Source: Marisalimonas marina (GTDB lineage: Bacteria; Pseudomonadota; Alphaproteobacteria; Puniceispirillales; Marisalimonadaceae). From it: DNA of 64,000 nucleotides. The first letter of the stretch is position 1. Every line of letters starts with the position of its first letter. The notes beneath the pieces are model-generated. The model saw only the letters and a program-made list of their open reading frames with translations. It searched no databases and was not told where the DNA came from. The DNA lies in contig JAYPPH010000003.1 of NCBI GenBank assembly GCA_038131365.1, positions 558,001 to 622,000 of the forward strand, read 5' to 3'. Below, in pieces: positions 1 through 8,691 of this stretch. The position numbers were made by a program, and so were the translations under genes.

Positions 1-738
1 CATGCCTACCATCATTGCCAAACCCACTCCTTTGAACCCTCCAATAGGTTGAATTAGGCCATCAATTGCTGCTTCTGGATCAATTGTAGGCAAACCATTT
101 TTATCAAAAGCCCAGCCTTCAGGAATATTTTCTTTTTTTTGAGCATAAATTCTAATTTTCCCGTGGGATGTTTGACCGAGAGATGCATCTATTACTAAGT
201 CATCAAATTTTATACCAGGAAAAGAAATCGATATAGGGTTAATACCAACAATTTTATCCATTCCTCCCCAAGGAGCCATTGTTGGTAAAGCGTTAGTACC
301 AACAATACCAACGCAATTTTGTTTTGAGGCCATCAAGCTATACCAATCTAAAGCTCCACAATGATTACTGCCTTCCAAAGAAACAAATGCAATTCCAAAT
401 TTTTTTGCTTTATCTATTGCATGCTGAATTGCATATTTAGAGCCAACCTGTCCCATAGAATTGTCACCATTTATCCTAGATATTCCTCCAAATTCTTTAA
501 CAACTTTTGGTTTTCCTATAGGGTTAACGCCATCTAATGTTAATTTCTTTACATATTCAGGAACTCTAATAACACCATGAGAATGAATACCTCTTAAATC
601 TGCATGTATTAAGGAATCTGTTACGATTGATGCATCAACATCATTCATTTTGCATGTTATAAATATTGATTTAACTATTTCTGTTAAATCCAAATGATCA
701 ATTCTTAATTCTTTTTCTATGTTAGGATAGTAAACCAT
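1..738 (-). CDS. Malate/L-lactate dehydrogenase family (Ldh_2) oxidoreductase, partial
   Basis: The first 246 codons are present and the frame is still open at the left edge, so the C-terminus lies outside the window. The ATG is at 738. Reading inward gives the Ldh_2 hallmarks: an early segment LIHADLRGIHSHGV, then GSNHCGALDWY, and NALPTMAPWGG before the cut, ending in a glycine-rich GGFKGVGLAMM. The family comprises NAD(P)H-dependent 2-hydroxyacid or ureidoglycolate dehydrogenases with a fold unlike classical MDH. The substrate cannot be told from sequence. The gene is followed upstream by about 250 bp of AT-rich DNA in which I see no convincing gene. Confidence 0.85.
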   Translation of the reverse strand, partial: MVYYPNIEKELRIDHLDLTEIVKSIFITCKMNDVDASIVTDSLIHADLRGIHSHGVIRVPEYVKKLTLDGVNPIGKPKVVKEFGGISRINGDNSMGQVGSKYAIQHAIDKAKKFGIAFVSLEGSNHCGALDWYSLMASKQNCVGIVGTNALPTMAPWGGMDKIVGINPISISFPGIKFDDLVIDASLGQTSHGKIRIYAQKKENIPEGWAFDKNGLPTIDPEAAIDGLIQPIGGFKGVGLAMMVGM

Positions 739-992
739 AATTATTATACTACTCGAATAAATCAAATTTAAATAAATATATATTAGAATATTTACAAATT
801 TAGATAATGTTTGAAATTTAAAAAATTAATTGTATGTTAAATTTATGTGTATAGGTTCTTCTTCAAATTTTTTCTTAATGTTCTTAAGCGCTTTAGCTTC
901 TTTTATATTTATATGGAATTTTTCAAAAATTAAAAATTTTCTGAATAAAAAAATTAGGAATTTTCATAAAAAGCCTACTAATATCTAGTTGC

Positions 993-2372
993 TTAGATAA
1001 CTTCAATATAAGCTACCATTCCCGATGTAGCGTGTTCTAGCATATGACAATGAAACAACCATTTACCTGGATTATCTGCAACAACGATTAGTTTTGTCTT
1101 TTCACCAGCTTGCATTAGATAAGTATCTCTTAAAAGATAATCATTAACATTTTTAAACTCTTTGGATTTCACAAAAAAATGATGACCATGCAGATGCATG
1201 CTATGAGGCCACCTAGTATCATTCCATAAGTCAATTACTAAAATTTCATTTCTTTTTATCTGCAAAAGAGATTTTTCATAACTGCCGATTTCTCTATTAA
1301 AAGCCCAAAGCTTTTTTTCTTCCATTGCGAGTGATCTAAAATCTTTTTCAATTCCATTAATTTTTGCACTAGCAAGGTTTCCCATCGCACCACCTTGCAT
1401 GTGTATTTTTAATGTTTTAGCATTTACTAAACTTGGTGGATTGTATTCTGAATTAAAATCAAATCTCTTATTATATGTATTTGGATTAGATCCGTATGTT
1501 TTAAGTTGGAATACTTTTAGAGATTTCTTTTGGGTTACTTCAAAAAAGTTAACTTCTGATAAGTCTTTAGAATGAAATGATATATCAATTCTCTGTCCAG
1601 GAGCTAGGGTAAAACTTTCTTGGTAAAATGGTTTAATTGAAATACCATCAACAGCAATAATTCTAACATTTTTCAAACTTGAGCTAAACTTTAGAACCCT
1701 TGCATTTGAAGCGTTTATAAACCTTAATCTTATAAAACTATTTTGTTTGATTTGAAATTGTGGAGATTTTTTACCATTTATTGTCAACCAGTTGCCAATT
1801 CTTCCAGCATGTGACCAATCCATTAATGATCCAAAAGATTGTTCATCAATCTCAAAATTTTTATTTAATCTCCAATCATCTGCCAATATAACTAAATCAT
1901 GATCAAATATATTTTCTTTATTATTCGTAATTACCAAAGGACCATATAGCCCTTTTGCAACCTGTTTCCATGAATTAAAATGTGCATGATACCAATAAGT
2001 TCCAGAATGATTTAAAGGAAATTCATATATAAAACTTTCTCCAGGTTGAATTGGATCCTGGGTTAAATAAGGTACTCCATCCATTTTATTTAGATTTTTA
2101 ATTCCGTGCCAATGTATACTGGTTGGCTCTTCAAGGTTATTAGTGAAATTAACCCTTAGAATATCTCCTATTTTTGCTTTTAATAGAGGGCCAGGATTTA
2201 TATTATTATATAATGATAAGTTTGTCTGAGTATTTTCTTTAAAACTGAAACTACTTTTTTTTGCAGTAATTTTATAATTAATTATATTATTATTATTTGC
2301 AAAAACTGACTTGTATTTAGTTGTTAAAATTATAGTAGGAACATATTTTAAAAATTTTCTCCTGGAAATCAT
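993..2372 (-). CDS. Multicopper oxidase, Tat-exported
   Basis: A 459-residue protein beginning with a twin-arginine signal (SRRKFLK at residues 3-9, then a hydrophobic stretch), implying periplasmic export as a folded, copper-loaded enzyme. All four copper-ligand blocks are visible: HWHG at 87-90, WYHAH at 127-131, HSMHLHGH at 390-397 and HCHMLEH at 441-447, the last followed by the axial Met of the type 1 site. It is therefore likely an active laccase/CopA-like oxidase of Cu(I), phenols or metals. It is the last gene of a minus-strand set after a DUF4396 protein and a cytochrome c, so reducing equivalents may pass between it and the cytochrome; that link is inference. Confidence 0.9.
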   Translation of the reverse strand: MISRRKFLKYVPTIILTTKYKSVFANNNNIINYKITAKKSSFSFKENTQTNLSLYNNINPGPLLKAKIGDILRVNFTNNLEEPTSIHWHGIKNLNKMDGVPYLTQDPIQPGESFIYEFPLNHSGTYWYHAHFNSWKQVAKGLYGPLVITNNKENIFDHDLVILADDWRLNKNFEIDEQSFGSLMDWSHAGRIGNWLTINGKKSPQFQIKQNSFIRLRFINASNARVLKFSSSLKNVRIIAVDGISIKPFYQESFTLAPGQRIDISFHSKDLSEVNFFEVTQKKSLKVFQLKTYGSNPNTYNKRFDFNSEYNPPSLVNAKTLKIHMQGGAMGNLASAKINGIEKDFRSLAMEEKKLWAFNREIGSYEKSLLQIKRNEILVIDLWNDTRWPHSMHLHGHHFFVKSKEFKNVNDYLLRDTYLMQAGEKTKLIVVADNPGKWLFHCHMLEHATSGMVAYIEVI

Positions 2373-2437
2373 ATAATGTCCTTATAATTTAAAATCAGTT
2401 ATTTATTAGATTACATAAAATTTTTGTATTTAATCTA

Positions 2438-2923
2438 TTATTTAGAACGTGTGTTTATTTGATCGTGAATTTTTTGTACCTTAGGAGACCAAGTGCTTTT
2501 GATGTAAGAAAGAACAGCAATAATCTCTTTATCACTTAAAATTTCTTTATAAGCTGGCATATTGTTTGGATATTTTTCACCTAAAATTTCTTCAACTCCA
2601 TATTTTGTTATCATGAATAGATAGTTATCATTATGATGCCAAGTATGTCCTGTTTCATCATGTGGCGGGGCTGGCATCATACCATTAGGTTTTCGTGATT
2701 TCCAATTCTCTTCACCTTCAAGATTTACACCATGGCAAGAAGCACAATTTTTCACATATACATTTTTTCCAAGTTTTATAATCGATTTATCTTTGGGCTT
2801 AAGAGAAACTGAGTTCTCTACAAAAACTTTATGGCCTGGAAAATAGAAAAATCCAAAACCTAATAATAAAATCAAGGTAATAATAGATAAGATAAACTTA
2901 TTCTCTTTTATTAATTTTGACAC
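2438..2923 (-). CDS. Membrane-anchored c-type cytochrome
   Basis: 161 residues starting at GTG (2923), two bases after the stop of the DUF4396 gene, so the two are translationally coupled. Residues 10-28 form a single N-terminal membrane anchor; the rest should be periplasmic. Haem attachment motif CASCH lies at 60-64 and the likely axial Met in NNMPAY at about 122, typical of mono-haem class I cytochromes. The stretch PAPPHDETGHTWHH at about 84-97 is common in cytochromes linked to copper handling and oxidases. Position between DUF4396 and the multicopper oxidase suggests it carries electrons for that system; the partner is not proven. Confidence 0.85.
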   Translation of the reverse strand: MSKLIKENKFILSIITLILLLGFGFFYFPGHKVFVENSVSLKPKDKSIIKLGKNVYVKNCASCHGVNLEGEENWKSRKPNGMMPAPPHDETGHTWHHNDNYLFMITKYGVEEILGEKYPNNMPAYKEILSDKEIIAVLSYIKSTWSPKVQKIHDQINTRSK

Positions 2924-2925
2924 TT

Positions 2926-3369
2926 CTAATGACAGCCCTTTCCAAGAGCTTTAAGTCGCCAGTAGTTATATGGCAAAGGTGTAACAAAGCCTGCCAAAAG
3001 CATAAAAGGTATGACCCACCAAGTTAGTATAGCGCCACCAGTAAGTAAATAATCTGTTAAATTCATAGCAGCCTCCATCGATACCATTGACACCAAAGAC
3101 ATTCCAACAGCTGTCTTAAAGGCTAATTTTAATAACATTTGTTTTGATAAAATTATTGTCTCAAGAATAATTGAAGTAATGATACCATTTATAATTGCTA
3201 AACTCATTATAAGTGGGACAGGCCAAGCAATTTCCATAAATTGGAAAAAAGCAATTGTGCCAAAATCACCAATACAACACCCTAGTAAACACCAAGAAGT
3301 ATTTTTAGATGCCTGCAACCATGTATGTCTGCATGACCAGTGAATTGAAAGTGTATTTTCTAAAATCAT
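2926..3369 (-). CDS. DUF4396-domain membrane protein
   Basis: 147 residues with about four hydrophobic segments (roughly 27-45, 49-71, 82-100, 110-132). The segment from N23 to D35, with the cysteines of CLLGCCIGD, is the DUF4396 signature. Cys and His residues at both ends (SIHWSCRHTW at the N-terminus, GKGCH at the C-terminus) and several Met residues in the membrane segments suggest metal contact. The function of the family is not established; association with multicopper oxidases and cytochromes points to copper traffic. It is the first gene of the minus-strand trio and is divergent from the SDR at 3430, leaving about 60 bp for both promoters. Confidence 0.75.
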   Translation of the reverse strand: MILENTLSIHWSCRHTWLQASKNTSWCLLGCCIGDFGTIAFFQFMEIAWPVPLIMSLAIINGIITSIILETIILSKQMLLKLAFKTAVGMSLVSMVSMEAAMNLTDYLLTGGAILTWWVIPFMLLAGFVTPLPYNYWRLKALGKGCH

Positions 3370-3429
3370 TTGCGCCCTGCAAGATTATCAATAACATCAA
3401 ATATATAATTTAAGCAAAGGAGAAATTCA

Positions 3430-4227
3430 ATGATTGATACACTAGACCTTGGTCTAAAGGGAAAGGTAGCCATCGTTGCAGGAGGAGGTGGAGGTTTGAA
3501 AGGTGTTGGTAATGGCAGAGCAGCTTCTATACTTCTTGCAAAAGCAGGTGCAAAGGTGATTGTTGTTGATAAAGATCTTTCTTTAGCTAATAACACGGTG
3601 AACATCATTTTAGAAAATGGAGGAGAAGCGTTAGGCATAGGTGGGGACTTAACGAAAGCTAAAGAATGTAAAAAAGTTGTAGAGTTTTCTTTAGATAATT
3701 GGGGCAGACTTGATATTCTTGATAATAATATTGGAATAGCAAGCAAGCTTTCTGTAGTAGATGAGACAGAAGAATATTGGGACCATCTAATGAATATAAA
3801 TTTAAAACCAATGTTTCTTATGTCCAAATATGCTATTCCAGCAATGATAAATTCTGGGGATGGTGGTTCTATTGTTAATATTTCTTCTATCTCTGCTACT
3901 AGACCCAAAGGTTTAACATCATACTCTGCTTCAAAAGGAGCAGTTCTTTCTTTAAGTCAAGCTATGGCTGTTGATCATGGCAAAGATGGCATAAGAGTGA
4001 ATTGCATTCTTCCTGGCCCTGTTTACACACCTATGGTTTATTCAGACGGAATGAGTGAAAGTCAGCGCTCTCAAAGACAAAATGCTTCCCTTATTGAAAT
4101 GGAAGGAACAGGTTGGGATATTGGAAAAGCAGTTGTTTACCTATGTTCACAATGGGCAAGATATGTAACAGGACATCTTATGGTTGTAGACGGAGGCTGT
4201 TCACTCTCATCTAGACCCAGGGGATAA
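3430..4227 (+). CDS. SDR-family oxidoreductase
   Basis: 265 residues, classical short-chain dehydrogenase length, preceded by a purine-rich AAGGAG site. The catalytic set is present: Ser in NISSIS at about 153, Tyr165 and Lys169 in YSASK. The nucleotide loop is unusual: instead of a compact TGxxxGxG it reads AGGGGGLKGVGNGRA at 17-31, a slightly extended glycine-rich loop as seen in some sugar/polyol or 2-deoxy-gluconate-type SDRs. The NNAG motif is NNIG at 99-102. Asp at the end of beta-2 (VVD, about 47) favours NAD over NADP. Substrate unknown. It precedes the M20 hydrolase on the same strand by 90 bp. Confidence 0.8.
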   Translation: MIDTLDLGLKGKVAIVAGGGGGLKGVGNGRAASILLAKAGAKVIVVDKDLSLANNTVNIILENGGEALGIGGDLTKAKECKKVVEFSLDNWGRLDILDNNIGIASKLSVVDETEEYWDHLMNINLKPMFLMSKYAIPAMINSGDGGSIVNISSISATRPKGLTSYSASKGAVLSLSQAMAVDHGKDGIRVNCILPGPVYTPMVYSDGMSESQRSQRQNASLIEMEGTGWDIGKAVVYLCSQWARYVTGHLMVVDGGCSLSSRPRG

Positions 4228-4316
4228 ACTTAAAAAGTGTCCTTTAATTTATTATATTATTTTACATACTCTCTCTTGATAATATTATAGGACAGTAATT
4301 TTAAGGAGTTTAATAA

Positions 4317-5579
4317 ATGGAATTCGATATAGAATCTAATATTTCTTATATTGAAAACAAAATTAATGAATTAGAAAAATTTACTGATCAAAAGCAACCT
4401 TTTACAAGATTAGTATTCAGTAAAGAATTTTATGAGGCTAGATCTTGGCTAAAAAATGAGTATGACAAACTCGGTTTGTTAGTGTCTACAGATGAAGCTG
4501 GGAATTTAATCGGAACTTTAAATTCAAAAATTGATACTGATAAAATTGTTATTGTTGGATCACATATAGACACTGTACCTTCGGGCGGGAAGTTTGATGG
4601 AATAGCAGGTGTTGTTGCGGCGTTATGTTTGATAAAACATATAAAAGACAACGATATAGATTTACCATTTAATTTGGCTGTTTATGACTACTTAGGAGAA
4701 GAATTAAATGATTGGGGAATTTCTTGTATTGGCACAAGAGGAATGATAGGTGCATTAAATCAAGAAATTTTATCAAGAGGCAATTCTTCTGGGAATATTT
4801 TAAAAGATGAAATTAATAAGATTGGTGGAAACTCAAAGTCACTCACTAAGCCACTACCAACAATTAAAAATATTCTAGCCTGTTTAGAATTACATATCGA
4901 ACAAGGTAAAATCTTAGAACAAAAAAAATTAGATATTGGAATTGTAAGATCCATTCCAAGCATTTCTAGGTTTAATGTAGAAGTAAATGGTCAAGCTGGT
5001 CATAGTGGAACTATTCTAATGGATCAAAGAGCTGACGCACTTGTAGCTTCATCAGAAATTATTACTTTCGTCAATAAGTTAGCATTAAGATTGTCCCAAG
5101 AAAGTAATCAACATTTTGTTTCAACAATTGGAAAGATTACTGTTTCACCTAATGCTGCTGCAATTATTCCAGGTAAAGTTGAAATGACTATTGACCTGAG
5201 ATCCTCCAGTAAAAGTTCAAGAGAGCAATATGTAAAGGAATTGGAAGAAAAAATTGAATTAATGAATAAGACAGGCACCTGTAAAATTGATATCAACAAT
5301 ATAGCTAACGCACCCTATGTGGAAATGGATAAAGAATTGGTGAAATTATTTAAAGATTCAGCCAATTCATGCGGGCTTACAAATCAAATTATGGATAGCG
5401 GAGCTGGTCATGATACTGCTCAACTATCCAGACTGGTGCCTGCTGCAATGATTTTTATTCCATGCAAAGAAGGCTTAAGTCACTGTCCAGAAGAGCATGC
5501 AGAAATATTGGACATATCAAAAGGGACTGCTGTTTTACTTAAAATGGTAGAAAATTTAGCTATGTTAAACCATACTTAG
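4317..5579 (+). CDS. M20-family amidase/N-carbamoyl-L-amino-acid hydrolase-like
   Basis: 420 residues with an AAGGAG ribosome site. The di-metal site of the carbamoylase/allantoate amidohydrolase branch is visible: GSHIDTVPSGGKFDG at 81-95 (His83, Asp94), the Glu pair in YLGEELNDWG near 128-129, LELHIEQG with His193, and a C-terminal SGAGHD followed by a His-rich GLSHCPEEH. The family hydrolyses N-carbamoyl amino acids, allantoate or ureidoglycine-type ureido compounds, releasing ammonia and CO2. No hydantoinase or purine-catabolism gene is visible nearby, so the substrate stays open. The 3' end overlaps the convergent PrpD-family gene by 4 bp. Confidence 0.85.
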   Translation: MEFDIESNISYIENKINELEKFTDQKQPFTRLVFSKEFYEARSWLKNEYDKLGLLVSTDEAGNLIGTLNSKIDTDKIVIVGSHIDTVPSGGKFDGIAGVVAALCLIKHIKDNDIDLPFNLAVYDYLGEELNDWGISCIGTRGMIGALNQEILSRGNSSGNILKDEINKIGGNSKSLTKPLPTIKNILACLELHIEQGKILEQKKLDIGIVRSIPSISRFNVEVNGQAGHSGTILMDQRADALVASSEIITFVNKLALRLSQESNQHFVSTIGKITVSPNAAAIIPGKVEMTIDLRSSSKSSREQYVKELEEKIELMNKTGTCKIDINNIANAPYVEMDKELVKLFKDSANSCGLTNQIMDSGAGHDTAQLSRLVPAAMIFIPCKEGLSHCPEEHAEILDISKGTAVLLKMVENLAMLNHT

Positions 5580-6952
5580 ATTATTTTAAAAAAATCTATG
5601 ACATTCTTTTTATTTTCTAAATCTAATATAAAATCTATCATTTGATCTATTTTATTTTTGGGTATTTTTTTAGTTGAAGACAAACAGCATTTATGAAATT
5701 TATCTAAGTATTCACTCTCAGATAAAGCTGCTTTTGGATGACCATATACATGATCTAAATTGATTTCTATTGTTTTATTGTTGGTTAATTTAACAGTAAA
5801 CTTTTGTGGTGTAAGAACTTTTTGATCTAAGTTTTCATTCTTGATCATTGTTATTTTTCTAGCAAATTCTAAAGTTTCAGGATTAGTCAGATATTTTTGA
5901 TCTGTAAAACTATCAATATCCAAATGACCGTTGATCATATAACTAGCACCAACAAATTTGGCACATAGTTTTGCATAATTTGTTGTTAAATTATCAATTA
6001 ATGGCCTTGCTACTAATTTGTAAACACCTGGCGGAACAAGACATTCAATTGAAATTATATCGTCTTTGTTTAAACTATGCTTTGACTTCAAGTCTCTTAT
6101 AGCGTGAACCAATCCGTGAGTTAATCTACCACTTGGATAGGGTTTATGAGCTAATTGATTTACCATCCAAACTTTACCAATATTGTCTTGCAAGTATTGA
6201 GTGTCAAAGTTATCGTTTTCGATTAATTTGAAATAACCATGCTCTCCATTGAAAACCCTTTTGGGTCCAGGAAAGCCAGCTAGAGTTAGATCCATAGAAG
6301 ATAAGGCTGCTTTAGCATTGAAACCAACTTGAAGCCCTAGTATGGGAACACCTTCTACATGTGATTGCATATTTCCACATGTTTGTGAGTACATAATACC
6401 CAAGGCATTATGTATCTCTTCTCCAGAAAATTTCTGTATTTTTGATAATGCTGCAATTGCCCCAAAACCGCTAGCAGTAGCAGGACGAAAAAATTTTAAC
6501 TCACCTTTAGCACTAATTCCCAAGAATGATGCAATATCAACTCCTAAGGCAAGAGCCAACAAAAATTCTTTACCATTTATGTAACGACCTTCATTATTGA
6601 GTGTTTCACAATGAGCAAGTAGAGAACTTAAAATGGCAGCCATAGGGTGAACAACTGCTCCTTCATGAATACAGTCAAATTCTAGACAATGAATTTGGTA
6701 TGCATTGATAAGAGTTGTTGCATCTCTTGAATATTTTTCCCATGTTCCCAGAGTTGTGCATTCATTACCTCTTGACCAACTATCAGCAACTTTTTTTAAT
6801 TCAGAAAGATTTGCTCCTGTACTTCCTGCAATGCCTACACCAAGTGAATCAAGTAAAAATACTTTTATTTTATTTATGGTCTGATTATCTAAATTTTCAA
6901 AATTAGATTTGTGTATATGATTAGAAAACAGGTCTGCTGTTTCAATTACCAT
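5576..6952 (-). CDS. MmgE/PrpD family protein
   Basis: 458 residues, the normal family length, ATG start. Family features include the N-terminal LLDSLGVGIAGSTGA, the ALGVDIASFLG segment, GVPILGLQVGFNAKAA, and the central AHKPYPSGRLTHG. PrpD is 2-methylcitrate dehydratase; the wider family also contains cis-aconitate decarboxylases and uncharacterised dehydratases. There is no prpB or prpC beside it, so methylcitrate is not supported. It sits among hydrolases and a dehydratase-type enolase homologue, suggesting a role in catabolism of an imported acid. Convergent with the M20 gene. Confidence 0.85.
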   Translation of the reverse strand: MVIETADLFSNHIHKSNFENLDNQTINKIKVFLLDSLGVGIAGSTGANLSELKKVADSWSRGNECTTLGTWEKYSRDATTLINAYQIHCLEFDCIHEGAVVHPMAAILSSLLAHCETLNNEGRYINGKEFLLALALGVDIASFLGISAKGELKFFRPATASGFGAIAALSKIQKFSGEEIHNALGIMYSQTCGNMQSHVEGVPILGLQVGFNAKAALSSMDLTLAGFPGPKRVFNGEHGYFKLIENDNFDTQYLQDNIGKVWMVNQLAHKPYPSGRLTHGLVHAIRDLKSKHSLNKDDIISIECLVPPGVYKLVARPLIDNLTTNYAKLCAKFVGASYMINGHLDIDSFTDQKYLTNPETLEFARKITMIKNENLDQKVLTPQKFTVKLTNNKTIEINLDHVYGHPKAALSESEYLDKFHKCCLSSTKKIPKNKIDQMIDFILDLENKKNVIDFFKII

Positions 6953-7025
6953 GTCAATCCTAGTAAAAAGTTTTTAGATTTTAAAAGTAAAAATCTAGAG
7001 TTTAAATCTTTTTTTCTACTAATAC

Positions 7026-7400
7026 CTATGATTTGTTCAACGAAATTGTCTCAAACTCAGCAGGACTAGTAATTTCTATTAACTCTAAATCATCTGAGTG
7101 TTTAATTTCTCTATGATGAATTTCTGGTGGTTGATAGACAACATCTCCAGCGTTGAGAGTAAAAGTTCCCTCTCCTTTATATTCGAATTCAACTGACCCT
7201 TTTAATATGTATACCATTTGAAACTTTAGTTTATGATAATGCCACTCACCATTAGCGTGCTTTCCTTCAATAGCTTTAATGACATTTGCACCAAAATCAC
7301 CAGAAGTGGCCTCCTCTATACCTAAGTCCTTATAAGAAAAAAAACCTCTTAAACCTGATTCAAATTTATTTTCATTCGCCCTTGTTATTTTAAATTTCAT
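7026..7400 (-). CDS. Cupin-domain protein
   Basis: 124 residues, a single small beta-barrel. The cupin metal motif 1 is seen in GEWHYHKLKFQMVYILKG (two His and a Gln in place of the usual Glu spacing) and motif 2 in GDVVYQPPEIHHRE. No signal peptide. Small cupins of this type act as isomerases, lyases or ligand-binding accessory proteins. It lies between the PrpD-family gene and the enolase-superfamily gene on the same strand and probably belongs to the same catabolic set. No specific reaction can be assigned. Confidence 0.75.
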   Translation of the reverse strand: MKFKITRANENKFESGLRGFFSYKDLGIEEATSGDFGANVIKAIEGKHANGEWHYHKLKFQMVYILKGSVEFEYKGEGTFTLNAGDVVYQPPEIHHREIKHSDDLELIEITSPAEFETISLNKS

Positions 7401-7480
7401 TGCATCCTCTTATAAAGTTAGTGATCTACTAAATCTTAACAGATAATTTTAAGATAGAAATAATAAAGGTTCATACAAAA

Positions 7481-8581
7481 CTAAAATGTACATATTTCTG
7501 GTTTGAAATCCATTCCATGACCAGGACGACTGGTTGGCTTCAGCATTCCGTTTTCAGGCTTTAACGGCTCCTGCCACAGATGGTCATACCAACCCATATA
7601 CTCTAACCACGAGGGATTTTCTATAGATGCTACTATGTGAATAGATAACTCAGGAAACATGTGAGGTGCAATTTTAATTCCATATTGATTAGCTATTTTT
7701 GCAGTATAGATCAAATTCGTATATCCACCCCTCATGATATCTGGCTGGAGTATATTTATTTTTTTACCCTTCATAAAAGGTAGTAAATCATGATGAGTAA
7801 AGTTATTTTCTCCTGTAACGATTGGTATTGAAGTTGAATTACAAATTTTATCATATCCTTCGAAGTCATCAGCCATCACAGGTTCCTCCAGCCATTCTGG
7901 ATTATAATTTTCAATTTGTTTTGAAACTTTAATGGTCTCTTCAACTGACCATCCTTGGTTCACATCGATCATAATTCCAATGTCATTTCCCAATACTTGA
8001 CGCATATCTCTTACATTACAAATATCTTCTTCATTACTGAAGGTGTGAGCCACCTGCATTTTAATTGATTTGAAACCATCTGAAACAAATTTTTGAGCTT
8101 TCTCAATCATACCATCATGACCCAAACCTCTGTAGCAACCAGATCCATAAACAGGAAATTCTTTATCTTGCCCTTCCCAAAGCTTCCATAATGGCAAATT
8201 ATTTGTTCTTCCCAAACAATCCCAAAGAGCTATGTCAATTGCCGACATCGCCATGACTGTTATTCCCATTCTCCCTTGAATAAAGGTAGACTTCCACATT
8301 TTAGACCATAAATATGGAATATCATCTATAGTTTCTCCTATTATTAGAGGAGTTAACATTTCATTGATACACATCTCTATGGTTTTAAGCCCACCTGCCA
8401 ATGGATGCAGATGTCCTGTACCAATCACGCCTTCTGCAGTCTCTATTTGAACTATTAATAAATCTATTTTCTCAAGTGTTAAGAAACCAGTTTTAGGAGG
8501 ATCTTGAAATGGTACAGAGGTTATCTTTGTTTTAATAGAAGTTATTTTTAATTGATTATTTTTTTCTACAATTTTTACCAA
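7481..8581 (-). CDS. Mandelate racemase/muconate lactonizing enzyme family (enolase superfamily) dehydratase
   Basis: 366 residues, TTG start at 8581 with GAGG about nine bases upstream. Enolase-superfamily active-site elements are visible: K174 in IKMQ (K-x-Q rather than K-x-K), metal ligands D206 (MIDVNQGW), E232 (WLEEP) and E258 (VTGENN), and a C-terminal acid/base His307 in IAPHMFPE. The single Lys plus C-terminal His resembles the acid-sugar dehydratase and racemase branches. It is divergent from the PhyH gene at 8692. Cytoplasmic. Substrate unknown; a sugar acid or hydroxy-acid is likely. Confidence 0.85.
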   Translation of the reverse strand: MVKIVEKNNQLKITSIKTKITSVPFQDPPKTGFLTLEKIDLLIVQIETAEGVIGTGHLHPLAGGLKTIEMCINEMLTPLIIGETIDDIPYLWSKMWKSTFIQGRMGITVMAMSAIDIALWDCLGRTNNLPLWKLWEGQDKEFPVYGSGCYRGLGHDGMIEKAQKFVSDGFKSIKMQVAHTFSNEEDICNVRDMRQVLGNDIGIMIDVNQGWSVEETIKVSKQIENYNPEWLEEPVMADDFEGYDKICNSTSIPIVTGENNFTHHDLLPFMKGKKINILQPDIMRGGYTNLIYTAKIANQYGIKIAPHMFPELSIHIVASIENPSWLEYMGWYDHLWQEPLKPENGMLKPTSRPGHGMDFKPEICTF

Positions 8582-8691
8582 ATATTATATCCTCGCATTG
8601 AACTTTACATATTTTAAAATTTAATTGAATTAGAGTATATTATATAAATGTAAATTTAAGACTTATTTAATTTTTTATTAGGAGATTTTCT

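Noticed and set aside
845..988. A 47-codon frame with a hydrophobic stretch in the gap between the Ldh_2 and multicopper oxidase genes
   Set aside because: No ribosome site, low-complexity AT-rich composition and no recognisable family; likely chance.
3366..3908. Long open frame on the minus strand opposite the SDR
   Set aside because: Fully inside the SDR gene in another frame, with unnatural Pro/Ser-rich composition.
4238..4294. TGTCCT and AGGACA flanking AT-rich arms between the SDR and the M20 gene
   Set aside because: Arms are six bases with a long imperfect AT-rich interior; cannot be told from chance in this composition.
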